Assembly: GCF_001463905.1 (NCBI RefSeq)
Contig: NZ_BBWR01000016.1
Coordinates: 124,001-188,000 of the forward strand
DNA from: Aureimonas frigidaquae
GTDB taxonomy: Bacteria > Pseudomonadota > Alphaproteobacteria > Rhizobiales > Rhizobiaceae
Length of the DNA stretch: 64,000 nucleotides
Direction of reading: 5' to 3'
The translations under genes and the position numbers were made by a program. A model generated the notes under the pieces. The model saw nothing but the letters and a program-made list of their open reading frames with translations, had not been told where the DNA came from and did no database searches. Numbering within the stretch: the first letter of the stretch is position 1; the number at the start of each line of letters is the position of its first letter. Below, piece after piece: positions 26,367-36,272 of the stretch.

Positions 26367-27494
26367 ATGAAGCTTTCTCCGCAGCAGGATGAGGCGCTCG
26401 GCCGCGTCGCCCAGTGGCTCAAATCGCAGGACAAGCCGGTCTTCCGGCTGTTCGGCTATGCCGGCACCGGCAAGACGACCCTGGCGCGCTACTTTGCCGA
26501 GGGCATGGACGGTCAGGTCCAGTTCGCCGCCTTCACCGGCAAGGCGGCGCAGGTTCTGCGATCCAAGGGTGCGCGCAACGCCCGCACCATCCATTCGCTC
26601 ATCTACCGCCCGCGCGGCGAGGAAACCGTCGAGGATGAAGGGACGGGCACGGCGCGTGTGTCGCCGGCCTTCACGCTCAACCGTCAGAGCCCCGTCGCCA
26701 AGGCCAAGCTGATCATCGTGGACGAATGTTCCATGGTGGACGAGGCGCTGGGGCGCGATCTTTTAAGCTTCGGTACGCCCGTCCTGGTGCTGGGCGATCC
26801 AGGGCAGCTTCCGCCCGTGTCGGGCGGGGGTTATTTCACCGAGGCCGAGCCGGACTACCTTCTGACGGAAATCCACCGCCAGGCGCGCGACAATCCCATC
26901 ATCGACCTGGCCCTGCAGGTGCGGGAGGGCAAGGAGATCGCCCTCGGCGAGTATGGGGCCGCCCGGGTCATCTCCCGCCGGGATGTCGACCGGGACGCCG
27001 TGCTTGCGGCGGACCAGGTCCTGGTGGGCACCAATCGGACGCGGCGCCTGTACAATGCCCGGCTGCGGGAGCTGAAGGGGTTCGAAGGGCCGACGCCGAT
27101 TTCCGGCGACAAGCTCGTCTGCCTGCGCAACGACCCGGCCAAGGGGCTCCTGAACGGCTCGCTCTGGCAGGTCATGACATCATCCCGCGAGACGGTGAAG
27201 CCGGGCGTCAGCCTGCTGGTCAAGCCGGAGGACGACGATATGGACCGGGGCGTCGCCAAGATCAAACTGCTCAAAGCCGTCTTCGAGGAGCCGGACACCG
27301 AGATCCCGTGGCAGACGAAGAAGCGCTACGACGATTTCGATTATGGCTATGCGCTCACCGTGCACAAGGCGCAGGGCTCGCAATGGAACGACGTCATGCT
27401 GTTCGACGAAAGCTTCGCTTTTCGTGACACGCGGGAGCGCTGGCTCTATACCGCTATCACCCGCGCCGCCGAGCGGCTGACCGTGGTGCGCTGA
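26367..27494 (+). CDS. RecD/Dda-like superfamily 1 helicase
   Basis: An ATP-dependent DNA helicase-like protein of 375 residues. Walker [13 protein letters not shown] at 29-40, [12 protein letters not shown] (motif Ia), Walker [11 protein letters not shown] with Asp119-Glu120, [11 protein letters not shown] (motif III). At the C-terminus is the UvrD_C_2 type [17 protein letters not shown] and TAITRA. The size and domain set fit the AAA_30 plus UvrD_C_2 proteins widespread in Alphaproteobacteria, which lack the RecB/RecC partners. Probably involved in repair or replication; the exact role is unknown. Confidence 0.88.
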   Translation: MKLSPQQDEALGRVAQWLKSQDKPVFRLFGYAGTGKTTLARYFAEGMDGQVQFAAFTGKAAQVLRSKGARNARTIHSLIYRPRGEETVEDEGTGTARVSPAFTLNRQSPVAKAKLIIVDECSMVDEALGRDLLSFGTPVLVLGDPGQLPPVSGGGYFTEAEPDYLLTEIHRQARDNPIIDLALQVREGKEIALGEYGAARVISRRDVDRDAVLAADQVLVGTNRTRRLYNARLRELKGFEGPTPISGDKLVCLRNDPAKGLLNGSLWQVMTSSRETVKPGVSLLVKPEDDDMDRGVAKIKLLKAVFEEPDTEIPWQTKKRYDDFDYGYALTVHKAQGSQWNDVMLFDESFAFRDTRERWLYTAITRAAERLTVVR

Positions 27495-27516
27495 ACATCC
27501 AGGGAGACGAAGCATC

Positions 27517-28263
27517 ATGACCACGCTGTCGGTCAACGTCAATGCGATTGCCATGTTGCGCAACCGGCGCGACCTTCCCTGGCCGGACCTTGAGTCGCTG
27601 GCGCGCATCGCGCTGGAGGCGGGGGCGAGCGGCATCACCGTCCATCCGCGGCCCGACCAGCGGCATATCCGCCTGACCGACGTGCCGCAGCTCAGCACGC
27701 TGATCTCCCGGTCCTTCCCGAAGGCCGAGTACAATATCGAAGGCTATCCGTCGGAAGCCTTCCTCGACCTCGTCTGCCGGATCCGGCCCGACCAGGTGAC
27801 CCTGGTTCCGGACGATCCGGCGCAACCGACATCCGACCATGGCTGGGCTTTTGAGACGGCGGCCGAGCTTCTGGCCCCCGTGGTCGGCCGGCTGAAGGCG
27901 GAAGGAATGCGCGTTTCGCTTTTTGCCGATCCCGATCCGGCCGGATACGAGATCGTTCCGCAACTCGGCGCCGATCGCATCGAGCTCTATACCGGCCCCT
28001 ATGGCGCCACGCATTCCGACCCCGATGCGCGGGATGCCGAACTTTCTCGCCTCAGCCTTGCCGGGCGCCGCGCGCAGGCATTGGGGCTCGGCGTTAATGC
28101 CGGCCACGACCTGACCGTGCCGAACCTGCCGCCGCTCATCGCCGAATTGCCGTTCCTGGCCGAGGTGTCGATCGGCCACGCTTTGACGGCGGATGCGCTG
28201 GAACACGGCATGGCGGGCGCGGTGCGCAGGTTCCTTGGCGCATTGAGTGGCTCGGAGGCCTGA
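27517..28263 (+). CDS. pdxJ: pyridoxine 5'-phosphate synthase
   Basis: Makes pyridoxine 5'-phosphate from deoxyxylulose phosphate and 3-amino-2-oxopropyl phosphate, the last ring-closing step of vitamin B6 synthesis. A TIM barrel of 248 residues. Signatures: [61 protein letters not shown] and GVNAGHDL. The GGGAG site upstream fits the ATG at 27517. It starts 22 bp after the helicase gene, so they may share a transcript. Confidence 0.95.
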   Translation: MTTLSVNVNAIAMLRNRRDLPWPDLESLARIALEAGASGITVHPRPDQRHIRLTDVPQLSTLISRSFPKAEYNIEGYPSEAFLDLVCRIRPDQVTLVPDDPAQPTSDHGWAFETAAELLAPVVGRLKAEGMRVSLFADPDPAGYEIVPQLGADRIELYTGPYGATHSDPDARDAELSRLSLAGRRAQALGLGVNAGHDLTVPNLPPLIAELPFLAEVSIGHALTADALEHGMAGAVRRFLGALSGSEA

Positions 28264-28325
28264 CGCCGCATCAGGGCCCGATCCGATCGGGCTTGCAGCC
28301 TTCCACCAACTCATGTAATTGCCGA

Positions 28326-28345
28326 GCCGTAACCGACGTTACGGC
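28326..28345. promoter_or_regulatory. palindromic operator upstream of the TetR gene
   Basis: GCCGTAAC, spacer CGAC, GTTACGGC: a perfect 8-bp inverted repeat, 35 bp before the proposed TetR start. The size and GTAAC/GTTAC core are typical of TetR-family operators, so it is probably the regulator's own binding site. Confidence 0.55.
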
Positions 28346-28379
28346 GTTGGACCTCGCATCGGCAAGGACGCGGCACATC

Positions 28380-29012
28380 GTGGTGGAAGCGACAGACCCG
28401 GAATGGACGGACCGACAGGCCGAGCTGCTCGACGCGGCTTTGGCGCTGCTCGTTTCGGCCGGACGGGCCCCCACCATGACGGAGGTCGCGCGGGAAGCGT
28501 CCTGTTCCAAGGAAACGCTCTACAAATGGTTCGGCGGCCGTGACGGCCTGCTTGCGGCTATGGTGCAGCGGCAGGCTTCCAAGGTGGGCGGGCTGCCCAT
28601 CGGGGACGAGCGGACGGACGCCGCCTCGCTGGTGCAGCGGCTCGAACTCGTCGCCCATGACTGGCTCGAGGTCATCCACGGGGAGACCTCCGTGGCGTTG
28701 AACCGCCTGGCCGTCGGGCAGGCGGGCACACGCAAGCACGGGCTCGACGCCATCATGCTGGAGAACGGGCCGGCCACCGTGCGCCGGCGCGTCACCCGGC
28801 TTCTGGAGGAGGGCAGGGCGCAGGGCCTCCTGGCCTTCGAACGCGTCGACGAAGCCTTCGCTGCCTTTTTCGGACTGGTCGTGCGCGACCGGCAGATCCG
28901 CCTGCTGCTGGGCGAAACGCTTGCGCCGGACGAAGCTTCGCTCGCCCGGGACGCGGAGCTTGCCGTCCGGCACTTCCTGACACTCTACGGAACTCCCAAG
29001 ATCCGGCCTTAG
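28380..29012 (+). CDS. TetR/AcrR-family transcriptional regulator
   Basis: The N-terminal helix-turn-helix is clear (TMTEVAREASCSKETLYKWF), followed by a C-terminal ligand domain of about 140 residues. I place the start at GTG 28380 (VVEATDPEW), because the frame can extend to a TTG at 28293 only by running across the palindromic operator, and those extra residues are unlike the family. AAGGA lies 11 bases before the GTG. The target gene is uncertain: its own promoter and perhaps ilvC, which starts 33 bp after its stop. Confidence 0.82.
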   Translation: MVEATDPEWTDRQAELLDAALALLVSAGRAPTMTEVAREASCSKETLYKWFGGRDGLLAAMVQRQASKVGGLPIGDERTDAASLVQRLELVAHDWLEVIHGETSVALNRLAVGQAGTRKHGLDAIMLENGPATVRRRVTRLLEEGRAQGLLAFERVDEAFAAFFGLVVRDRQIRLLLGETLAPDEASLARDAELAVRHFLTLYGTPKIRP

Positions 29013-29030
29013 GGCCCGGACACAACCTGA

Positions 29031-30065
<1,035 letters not shown>

Positions 30066-30099
30066 GATCGGCGCTCAAAACCAGCGCCTGAACGAATGA

Positions 30100-30144
30100 G
30101 GGCCGCGCCCGGAGCCTCCCATGGCGTCGGGCGCGGCCCTTTTG
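30100..30144 (+). terminator. rho-independent terminator after ilvC
   Basis: GGGCCGCGCCCG (30100-30111) pairs perfectly with CGGGCGCGGCCC (30128-30139), a 12-bp stem with a 16-nt loop, followed by TTTT. It ends the ilvC transcript. Confidence 0.88.
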
Positions 30145-30234
30145 CCGCCTGCCACCGGCCGGCGGCGACCCCTCCTTAAGCCATGGACGCGGCCCGGAAA
30201 TTAACAAATGTGAAGAATGGGCGAAGTCTTCGTG

Positions 30235-31443
30235 TCAGGCCGGCTGGCCCGGCAGGACCAGCCGGAAGGTGATCCAGCCATCATCGCCCTGATGGAGCGA
30301 CAAGGTCCCGCCATGGGCCTGGGCGATCTCGGAGGCGATGGACAGGCCAAGGCCGAGACCCTTGCGTCCCTCGCTCTGCGCGCGCGCAAAGGGTTTGAAC
30401 AGCCGCTCCACGAGGGCATCGTCCAGCCGCGGCGCACGGTTGCGCACCTCCAGAACGAGGCTTGTGCCGTGGCCATCCGTGGCAGGCTCGTTCGGCACGG
30501 TGCGCAGGAAAGCCTCCACCGGCCCGCCGGCTTCGCCGTGCAGAAGCGCATTGTCGAGGAGATTGGAGAAGACCTGGCCGAGCCGGATCCTGTCCGCCAT
30601 GATCTGGCCGGCGGCCTCGATCCCGATGGTGATGGAGCGGCCGGGATGGGTGGCCTGCAGTTCGGCAACGATCTGCATGATGAGCGATGCGGCATCCACC
30701 GGCTCGGTCTGCAGCGGCCCGATGCCGTCGCCAAGGGCGGTGCGGGCATAGTCCACCACATTGTCGATGAGGCCGGTCATCCGCTGGATGCTGCCCTGAA
30801 TCAGCACCAGCACCTCGCGCCCGCGCGCGTCGAGCTGCCCACGGGACAGAAGGCGTACGCCGGAATTGATCGACGCCAGCGGGTTGCGCAGATCGTGACC
30901 GAGAATACCGATGAACTGATCGCGCAGCGTGGCGACCCTGCGTTCCGCCTCCAGATGCTCGGTGGTGGCCGCCAGCCGCAGGCGCGCGTCGATGTTCAGC
31001 CCGATCAGTTCGGCCAGAAGCGTGAAGAGCCGCAATGTCCGCTTGTCGCCCACGGGGCGCGGGTCGGCATCGATGGCACAGAGCGTGCCGAAGAACTGCC
31101 CATTCTCCAGAACGATCGGCACGGAAATGTAGCTGCGCAGCTTGTAGATCTGCGGCACGTGATGGTCCGCATAGACCGGATCGCAGGCGACATCCGGGAT
31201 GACGACCGGCTGGCGGTGGTTGCGGATCTCGTCGCACAGGGTGGTGCGGATGGGCAGTTCGCCGCCGGCCGCCAGTCCGAAGCCGCTATCGTCCCGCACC
31301 GCGCAGGCGACCCAGCGGTCCGGCGTCACGCGGGCAATGGCCGCAAAGCCCATTCCAGTGGCTTCGCAGGCGGCGTCCAGGATGGCGGGCAGCGCCGGAA
31401 TATCCCCAACCCATTCCGGGGAGACGTCGATCGTGTCAGCCAT
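30235..31443 (-). CDS. GAF-domain sensor histidine kinase
   Basis: A soluble kinase of 402 residues. Residues 20-160 form a GAF sensor domain (TLCDEIRNHRQPVVIPDVAC, then LRSYISVPI). Residues 170-235 are the HisKA dimerisation domain with phospho-accepting His183 (GILGHDLRNPLASI). Residues 285-400 are the ATP-binding domain (N box RLGQVFSNLLDNALLHGEAG, G box GRKGLGLGLSIASEIAQAHG). No membrane segment, so it senses a cytoplasmic signal. No response regulator gene is adjacent, so it is an orphan. Start at 31443 (MADTIDV) is preferred over 31476. Confidence 0.9.
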   Translation of the reverse strand: MADTIDVSPEWVGDIPALPAILDAACEATGMGFAAIARVTPDRWVACAVRDDSGFGLAAGGELPIRTTLCDEIRNHRQPVVIPDVACDPVYADHHVPQIYKLRSYISVPIVLENGQFFGTLCAIDADPRPVGDKRTLRLFTLLAELIGLNIDARLRLAATTEHLEAERRVATLRDQFIGILGHDLRNPLASINSGVRLLSRGQLDARGREVLVLIQGSIQRMTGLIDNVVDYARTALGDGIGPLQTEPVDAASLIMQIVAELQATHPGRSITIGIEAAGQIMADRIRLGQVFSNLLDNALLHGEAGGPVEAFLRTVPNEPATDGHGTSLVLEVRNRAPRLDDALVERLFKPFARAQSEGRKGLGLGLSIASEIAQAHGGTLSLHQGDDGWITFRLVLPGQPA

Positions 31444-31551
31444 CCGTTCCGCCTCGCATACACTGCTCCGGCCCATTCGGGAACGGATACAAAACCGGTC
31501 AAGCTGCGGGCCTTACGAGCCTGCCGCGTCTAAAATAGGATGCTGCTCGCG

Positions 31552-31986
31552 TCAGGCGACCGCGTCCGGTTCGACGGCCTGGGGTGCAGGGGTCGATACA
31601 GCCAGAACGGTGAAGATGTGCTGGCGGCCGTCGCGCGCATTCCAGGTGATCGACTGGCCTTCCTTCAGCCCCAGAAGCGCCGTCCCGACCGGCGTCAGGA
31701 TCGAGATGCGCCCGGCATTGATGTCGGCCTCCGCCGGGTAGACGAGCTGGATCGTCCGCTCCGGCTCGGCGTCGCGGCGAAAGGTCACCTGCCGGCCCAT
31801 GGCGACCGTGTCGGACTTCAGGTTGCGCTGATCCACGATGCGCGCGCGGTCAAGCTCCGCCAGGAGGTCTTCCGCGACGTCGGGCATCCGGTCGAGCATC
31901 TGGTTGGCCAGGAGCGTCAGGCTTTCGAAGTCCTTCTCCAGGACCGCGATGCGCGGCTTGCGGCTCTTCAATGTCGTATCGGCCAT
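31552..31986 (-). CDS. rnk: Rnk/GreA-type nucleoside diphosphate kinase regulator
   Basis: A 144-residue protein with a short N-terminal coiled coil and the GreA/GreB C-terminal FKBP-like domain (VTFRRDAEPERTIQLVYPAE, then ISILTPVGTALLGLKEGQSI). This is the Rnk layout: it binds RNA polymerase without acting as a cleavage factor and affects nucleotide kinase levels. Start chosen at 31986 (MADTTLKSR) because the frame's earlier ATG adds only seven residues. It lies 109 bp upstream of the histidine kinase on the same strand; functional linkage is uncertain. Confidence 0.8.
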   Translation of the reverse strand: MADTTLKSRKPRIAVLEKDFESLTLLANQMLDRMPDVAEDLLAELDRARIVDQRNLKSDTVAMGRQVTFRRDAEPERTIQLVYPAEADINAGRISILTPVGTALLGLKEGQSITWNARDGRQHIFTVLAVSTPAPQAVEPDAVA

Positions 31987-32219
31987 GTTCTGGCTCCTTG
32001 CAGGCAATACGGCGCGGGAAAGCCGCCCGGACCTTCAAGGTTCGGGCGGGGATGCGCCAGTCATGTTGTAGAGACGAGGCACTCCCGCAAAGCGAAGCGC
32101 GGCAGCCTGCCTTGCGGGTTAGTGCGGCGCGGCCGGGGTGACCCGGGGCGTTAGCGCTTTGCGGTGATCAAGGCGGTGGCTCATCCACCAAGGATGGTGG
32201 TTGGCGGTGCCAAGGTCAA

Positions 32220-32242
32220 GAGGCTCCCGTTGCGGGAGCCTC
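32220..32242. terminator. perfect 10-bp hairpin after the DUF3072 gene
   Basis: GAGGCTCCCG, loop TTG, CGGGAGCCTC. It lies 40 bp beyond the stop of the gene at 32282-32503. No U-tract follows, so it is either a weak terminator or an mRNA-end stabiliser. Confidence 0.45.
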
Positions 32243-32281
32243 CGGTCGGCAGGCGATGTCCAAGGGAAAGAGACGGAGGTT

Positions 32282-32503
32282 CTAGCCGTTCTTCTTCAAC
32301 CGGCCGCTTTCGGCCTGCAATTCATCGATCAGCTTGGACGCGTCGGCCTTGGTCAGGCTCTCGTCGAAGCTGTGTCCGGTTTCCTGACACAGGGTCGACA
32401 GGTAGGACGATTGCGCGCCGGTCATCGGCTCGTCGCCCGTCGTCCAGGTATCTGGGTCTTTTTCCGTGTTGGAAGCGCCTGCTTCCTGTCCCTTTTCACT
32501 CAT
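32282..32503 (-). CDS. DUF3072 domain protein, 73 aa
   Basis: A short acidic N-terminus (MSEKGQEAGASNTEKDPDTW) followed by MTGAQSSYLSTLCQETGHSF and DESLTKADASKLIDELQ, the pattern of DUF3072 proteins, which have one helical domain related to those that bind other small partners. I start it at 32503, where the family starts, not at the earlier ATG. Function unknown; small stress-related proteins of this type are common in Rhizobiales. Confidence 0.8.
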   Translation of the reverse strand: MSEKGQEAGASNTEKDPDTWTTGDEPMTGAQSSYLSTLCQETGHSFDESLTKADASKLIDELQAESGRLKKNG

Positions 32504-32581
32504 GGCCCGGTTCCATCCAGATGTTGACTGTTCCCGAAACGTTCCGGCCACGTTCGGGTTCCGGGCGGGGCGGAAAGTGCG

Positions 32582-33625
32582 TCAGTCGAAGCGTGTGACT
32601 ACGGTCGTGCCCGTTCCCTGGAACCGGTCCATGGCCATGAGCGCATCGATCGATTCCGCCAGATCGATGCGCCGTCCGACCAGGCGCTCAGGCTTCAGCT
32701 TGCCGGACAGGATCATCGGCATCATCACATCGTAACGATGAGCCTGCATGCCATGGCTGCCGAGGATTTCCAGCTCGTGGGCGATGATGCGATCCATGGG
32801 GACAGGGGGTCGGCTATGATCCCCCAGCATCAGGCCGACCTGTACGTGCCGGCCGCGGCGGCGCAGGTTCAGGATCGAGTTCAGGCATGTCTGCGGATGG
32901 CCGAGCGCGTCCAGCGAAACATGGACTCCTCCGCCCGTCGCATCGCGGACCGCCGCAGGAACATCCGGCGTTACGCTGGCATCGATCGTGACCGCTGCGC
33001 CAAGCTGACGCGCCAGCGCCAGCTTGTCCTCGGCGATGTCCACCGCCACGACATTGGCGCCAAGGGCATCGGCGATCATGATGGCCGACAGGCCGACGCC
33101 ACCGCAGCCGTGTACGGCCACCCACTGACCACCCGCGACCCTGCCCTGATCCACCACCGCCCGGAAGGAGGTGACGAAGCGGCATCCAAGACTTGCCGCC
33201 GTGGCATAGTCAACCGTCTCGGGCAGGGCCACGAGGTTCAGGTCGGCCTGGTCGATGGCGACATATTGGGCAAAGGACCCCCAATGGGTGAAGCCGGGCT
33301 GGAACTGGTTGTGGCACACCTGCTGGTGGCCGGCGTGGCATTCCGGGCAGGATCCGCAGCCGCCGACGAAGGGCACGGTGACGCGCTCTCCGCCCTTCCA
33401 TCGTGTGACGTCGCGGCCGACTGCCGCAATCACGCCCGCAAGCTCATGCCCGGGCACATGCGGCAGCCGTATATCCCCATCGTGTCCGACCCAGCCATGC
33501 CAGTCGCTGCGGCAGACGCCGGTGGCTTCGACCTTGATGACGACGCCATGCGGCGCGGGGGTCGGATCGGGCAGGGTGACGAGCTCGGGCCGCCGATTGA
33601 ACTCGGTATACAGGACGGCTTTCAT
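32582..33625 (-). CDS. zinc-dependent alcohol dehydrogenase
   Basis: A medium-chain dehydrogenase of 347 residues. Catalytic zinc ligands Cys38 and His60-Glu61 ([15 protein letters not shown]), structural zinc Cys90, 93, 96 and 104 ([17 protein letters not shown]), Rossmann motif [15 protein letters not shown]. The set of four structural cysteines and the proton-relay region place it with class I/threonine-dehydrogenase-like alcohol dehydrogenases acting on NAD(P)H. The start at 33625 (MKAVLYTEF) is the family start. Divergent from the APC permease gene, with which it may share a substrate. Confidence 0.9.
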   Translation of the reverse strand: MKAVLYTEFNRRPELVTLPDPTPAPHGVVIKVEATGVCRSDWHGWVGHDGDIRLPHVPGHELAGVIAAVGRDVTRWKGGERVTVPFVGGCGSCPECHAGHQQVCHNQFQPGFTHWGSFAQYVAIDQADLNLVALPETVDYATAASLGCRFVTSFRAVVDQGRVAGGQWVAVHGCGGVGLSAIMIADALGANVVAVDIAEDKLALARQLGAAVTIDASVTPDVPAAVRDATGGGVHVSLDALGHPQTCLNSILNLRRRGRHVQVGLMLGDHSRPPVPMDRIIAHELEILGSHGMQAHRYDVMMPMILSGKLKPERLVGRRIDLAESIDALMAMDRFQGTGTTVVTRFD

Positions 33626-33831
33626 ATCGTCTCCCCGCAAAGGCCTTTGCCTGCCGGCCTATCCTGCTGCCTGAAAGGGCGCAAGAGGCGCGTTGCGAAC
33701 GTACCGGCACCCTGGTGGGGTGCGTCCCATTGTCCGGGGCGTCGCAACCGCTTGTCGGCATTCCAAAGACAGGTTACGCCTGTCAGGACCGTCGACGACA
33801 GGGTCGGTACGGCATCGGATCGAGGTGTCGT

Positions 33832-35280
33832 ATGAATGGACAGGCGCGCAGGCCCGCAGGCGAAGGGGGCGGCTACGAGCCCCAACTGAAGCGCAGCCTG
33901 GGCCAGTTCCAGGTCTTCGCGGTATCCTTCGCCTTCATCTCTGTCGCGGTCGGCATTTTCGGCACCTATGACGACGTCCTGCGCACCGCCGGGCCGGTCG
34001 GCATCTGGCTCTGGGCGATCGTCGCCGTCGGCCAGACCCTCGTGGCGCTGGTCATCGCGCAGTTCGCGGCAAGGATTCCGTTGACTGGATCGTCCTACCA
34101 ATGGGCGTCACGGCTGGCCAGTCCGGCCATCGGCTGGTGGTTCGGGCTTCTCAGCTTCCTGTATCTCGGCATTGCCGTCGTCGCGGTGGATAACGCGCTC
34201 GCCACGCAGGCCTTGATGCCCCTTCTAAAGATGTCGGCGGACGAGAGTATGGGCCGGATGCTGACGCTCGCCATCCTCGTGGTGCAGGCGGGGCTGACCA
34301 TCTTCTCGACGCGGCTCGTGGCGATGATCAATGCGGCGGCGGTGGGGATCGAGGTCGTCATCGTTCTCCTTCTCGTGCTGCTTCTGTCGGCCGCTGTGTT
34401 CCTGTCCGGGGCGGGAGGCTTCGATCATCTCGTGTCACGGGGCGTCGCGGCGTCGGACATGACCTATTTCAGCGTCGGCGGCGGATTGATGCTGGCCATG
34501 CTGATGGGGCTGTCGACACTGGTCGGGTTCGACGCCTCGGCCAACCTGGCAGAGGAAGCGCGCGATCCGTTCCGCACCGTGCCGCGCGCCATCGTCGGAT
34601 CGGTCATTGCGGCAGGCCTTCTCGGCATGGTGTTCCTGATTGCGCTGACCGTCGCCATACCCGACATCGGCACCATCTCGGCAAGCGCATCACCGGTGGC
34701 GGACATCCTGCGGGACCGGCTCGGCCCGACCATGGAAGCATGCCTGATGCTGGCGGTGACATTCGCCTTCTTCGCCTGCGGAATGGTGGTCATGGCAACG
34801 GCGGCGCGGCTCGTCTTCGCCATGGCGCGGGACGGGCGCTTTCCGGCCTCGCGCATCATGGCGCGCGTGCATCCGCGCACGCACACGCCCATCCCCGCAA
34901 CGGTTCTGATCCTTGTCGGCGGCATTCTCCTGATGCTGTCGCTGCCGGGGGAGGCCTTGCTCCAGCTCATCACGGCATCCACCATCCTGCCAGTGCTCAG
35001 CTACGGGGTGACCGTCATCCTGTACCTTGCCGTGCGCCACAAGCTGGACCGCCAGGCCGGCGCCTTCGACCTCGGCCGCGCGGAACTGCCTGTTGCCGTG
35101 GCGGCGCTCCTGTGGCTCGCCATCGCGCTCTTCGTGCTGGTCACGCCGCCGGCAGCCTTCGTTCCCGTCCTGATCGTCGCCGGGCTGCTGGCGCTGGGCG
35201 GGTTCTATTTCGTCTGGATCCTCAGGTTCAACCGCGCTGTGCTCGCGGTCGAGCCGGCGCCGGCTCTGCCCTCTGCGTGA
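33832..35280 (+). CDS. APC-superfamily amino acid permease
   Basis: An inner-membrane transporter of 482 residues with about 12 hydrophobic segments. The consensus of the APC family is visible in helix 1 (LGQFQVFAVSFAFISVAVGI) and in the PLTGSSYQWASRLA region after helix 2. The ATG at 33832 has GAGG nearby. Substrate not determinable; amino acids or polyamines are usual. The last codons of the gene coincide with the start of the repeated element described at 35274-36341. Confidence 0.9.
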   Translation: MNGQARRPAGEGGGYEPQLKRSLGQFQVFAVSFAFISVAVGIFGTYDDVLRTAGPVGIWLWAIVAVGQTLVALVIAQFAARIPLTGSSYQWASRLASPAIGWWFGLLSFLYLGIAVVAVDNALATQALMPLLKMSADESMGRMLTLAILVVQAGLTIFSTRLVAMINAAAVGIEVVIVLLLVLLLSAAVFLSGAGGFDHLVSRGVAASDMTYFSVGGGLMLAMLMGLSTLVGFDASANLAEEARDPFRTVPRAIVGSVIAAGLLGMVFLIALTVAIPDIGTISASASPVADILRDRLGPTMEACLMLAVTFAFFACGMVVMATAARLVFAMARDGRFPASRIMARVHPRTHTPIPATVLILVGGILLMLSLPGEALLQLITASTILPVLSYGVTVILYLAVRHKLDRQAGAFDLGRAELPVAVAALLWLAIALFVLVTPPAAFVPVLIVAGLLALGGFYFVWILRFNRAVLAVEPAPALPSA

Positions 35281-35354
35281 GCCTGCGCGCGGTTGCCCAT
35301 ATGGACCGGACGCCAGGGCGACCCCAAGAACCCGTTAACCAGGAGGTCCTATAG

Positions 35355-35402
35355 ATGAGTTTGGAGGGCGAAGCAGCAAGCGTCGAGCCAGCCCGGCGCT
35401 AA
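35355..35402 (+). CDS. small ORF 1 of copy 1, 15 aa
   Basis: MSLEGEAASVEPARR then TAA, with AGGAGG 8 bases upstream. Copy 2 (36037-36084) differs at only one residue (Leu3 to Phe), and the rest is identical at nucleotide level, so the RNA sequence as well as the peptide may be constrained. It may be a leader ORF controlling translation of the second ORF. Confidence 0.5.
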   Translation: MSLEGEAASVEPARR

Positions 35403-35463
35403 CTGCGGAGGATGAGCCGCCGCAGCTGTGGCAACAGGCTTGCCCTCGAAAGGAGTGAGACTC

Positions 35464-35556
35464 ATGTGGCTTTTGCCAGTGACGATCACGATTAGGGTAA
35501 AGAAAACCCGGAGCGGCTGGCGCGCCGAACTCCGGGTATTACTTCTTAGCCTCTGA
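35464..35556 (+). CDS. small ORF 2 of copy 1, 30 aa
   Basis: MWLLPVTITIRVKKTRSGWR then a further 10 residues and TGA. AAGGAG is 8 bases before the ATG. The peptide is hydrophobic at both ends with a basic middle. Between the copies the changes include several silent ones (for example AGC/AGT, CGC/CGG, GTA/GTC) and mostly mild replacements, suggesting selection on the protein. The TITI and KTRSGWRA-x-LRV blocks are shared. Function unknown. Confidence 0.6.
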   Translation: MWLLPVTITIRVKKTRSGWRAELRVLLLSL

Positions 35557-35563
35557 TCGAAAG

Positions 35564-35591
35564 GGTCCCAGGTGTTAGCGCACCTGGGACC
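35564..35591 (+). terminator. conserved hairpin of copy 1
   Basis: GGTCCCAGGTG, loop TTAGCG, CACCTGGGACC: a perfect 11-bp stem, 7 bp after the stop of the second ORF. The matching stem in copy 2 differs at three pairs, all compensatory. No long U-run follows, so it may be a terminator or a stability element. Confidence 0.7.
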
Positions 35592-35755
35592 ACTCCTATA
35601 AGGTAGGCCCGAACCTATGTCGGATCAACCCATCTCGTGTCGGGGCGGCTGGCGGGCCCCGGGTATTCTAGATCAGCTAGCGAAACGGGGTCGGGTGCTA
35701 GCACCTGGCGTCCACTTCTCACTGCAAGATAGACACCGTTCGCGAGGAGATCAAC

Positions 35756-35797
35756 ATGACTGAGACCAAGGCGCAGGCCTTCGAGACGAGTGCCTGA
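35756..35797 (+). CDS. possible small ORF between the copies, 13 aa
   Basis: MTETKAQAFETSA then TGA, with GAGGAG 7 bases upstream. A very good ribosome binding site is the only support. It sits in the spacer, after a stretch that looks like a worn third copy of the hairpin part (35643-35735). Confidence 0.35.
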   Translation: MTETKAQAFETSA

Positions 35798-35891
35798 CAC
35801 CGTTCTTGCAGCAAGCAAAAGCGGATGGGCTATCCATCCGGTGGGAAACGGACAGAGGTGGAAGCGACCACATGTATTTAGAGGGTCCAGA

Positions 35892-36020
35892 ATGAAGCGG
35901 CCCGACCTGGAGCGCCACTATTCCAATGGCCCGGGCAAACATGTCCATAGCTCTTTGCGTGAGCCTGCGTACGGTTGCCCATACGGACCGGACGCTGCGG
36001 CAATTCAAAGAACCCGTTAA
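35892..36020 (+). CDS. possible small ORF running into copy 2, 42 aa
   Basis: ATG at 35892 with GAGGG 6 bases upstream; MKRPDLERHYSNGPGKHVHS, then 22 more residues. It ends in the start of copy 2. The equivalent frame is not open in copy 1, which argues against it. Confidence 0.25.
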   Translation: MKRPDLERHYSNGPGKHVHSSLREPAYGCPYGPDAAAIQRTR

Positions 36021-36036
36021 CCAGGCAATCCTATAG

Positions 36037-36084
36037 ATGAGCTTCGAGGGCGAAGCAGCAAGCGTCGAGCCAGCCCGGCGCTAA
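36037..36084 (+). CDS. small ORF 1 of copy 2, 15 aa
   Basis: MSFEGEAASVEPARR then TAA. The ribosome binding site has been lost relative to copy 1, so translation is less certain. From GAG (codon 4) on, its nucleotides are identical to copy 1. Confidence 0.4.
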   Translation: MSFEGEAASVEPARR

Positions 36085-36146
36085 CTGCGGAGGATGAGCC
36101 ACCGCAGCTGTGGCAACAGGCTTGCCCTCGGATAGGAGTGACCGCA

Positions 36147-36236
36147 ATGGTGATACCGTTGACGATCACGATTACCGTAAGGAAAACCCGGAGTGGCTGG
36201 CGGGCCAAACTCCGGGTCATCTTCTTAGCGCAGTAG
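36147..36236 (+). CDS. small ORF 2 of copy 2, 29 aa
   Basis: MVIPLTITITVRKTRSGWRA then nine residues and TAG, with TAGGAG 8 bases upstream. Homologous to 35464-35556 over its whole length, with one codon fewer. Conserved core: TITI-x-V-x-KTRSGWRA-x-LRV. Function unknown. Confidence 0.6.
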   Translation: MVIPLTITITVRKTRSGWRAKLRVIFLAQ

Positions 36237-36243
36237 TCGAAAA

Positions 36244-36272
36244 GGGACCGGGTGTTTGCAGCACCCGGTCCC
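36244..36272 (+). terminator. conserved hairpin of copy 2
   Basis: GGGACCGGGTG, loop TTTGCAG, CACCCGGTCCC: a perfect 11-bp stem. Relative to copy 1, positions 3, 4 and 7 changed on both arms (T-A to G-C, C-G to A-T, A-T to G-C), so pairing was kept. Confidence 0.7.

Larger units (their letters stand above)
35274..35660 (+). repeat. structured tandem element, copy 1
   Basis: First of two related units of about 385 bp whose start points are 682 bp apart. It begins over the stop codon of the APC permease (GCGTGAGCCTGCG), and contains a 15-codon ORF (35355-35402), a 30-codon ORF (35464-35556), a stem in that ORF (35506-35513 with 35530-35537), an 11-bp hairpin (35564-35591) and a conserved 3' block (GGATCAACCCATCT). 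An uninterrupted identical stretch of about 55 bp covers the end of the first ORF and what follows. No transposase, inverted repeat ends or target duplication seen. Family unknown. Confidence 0.8.
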
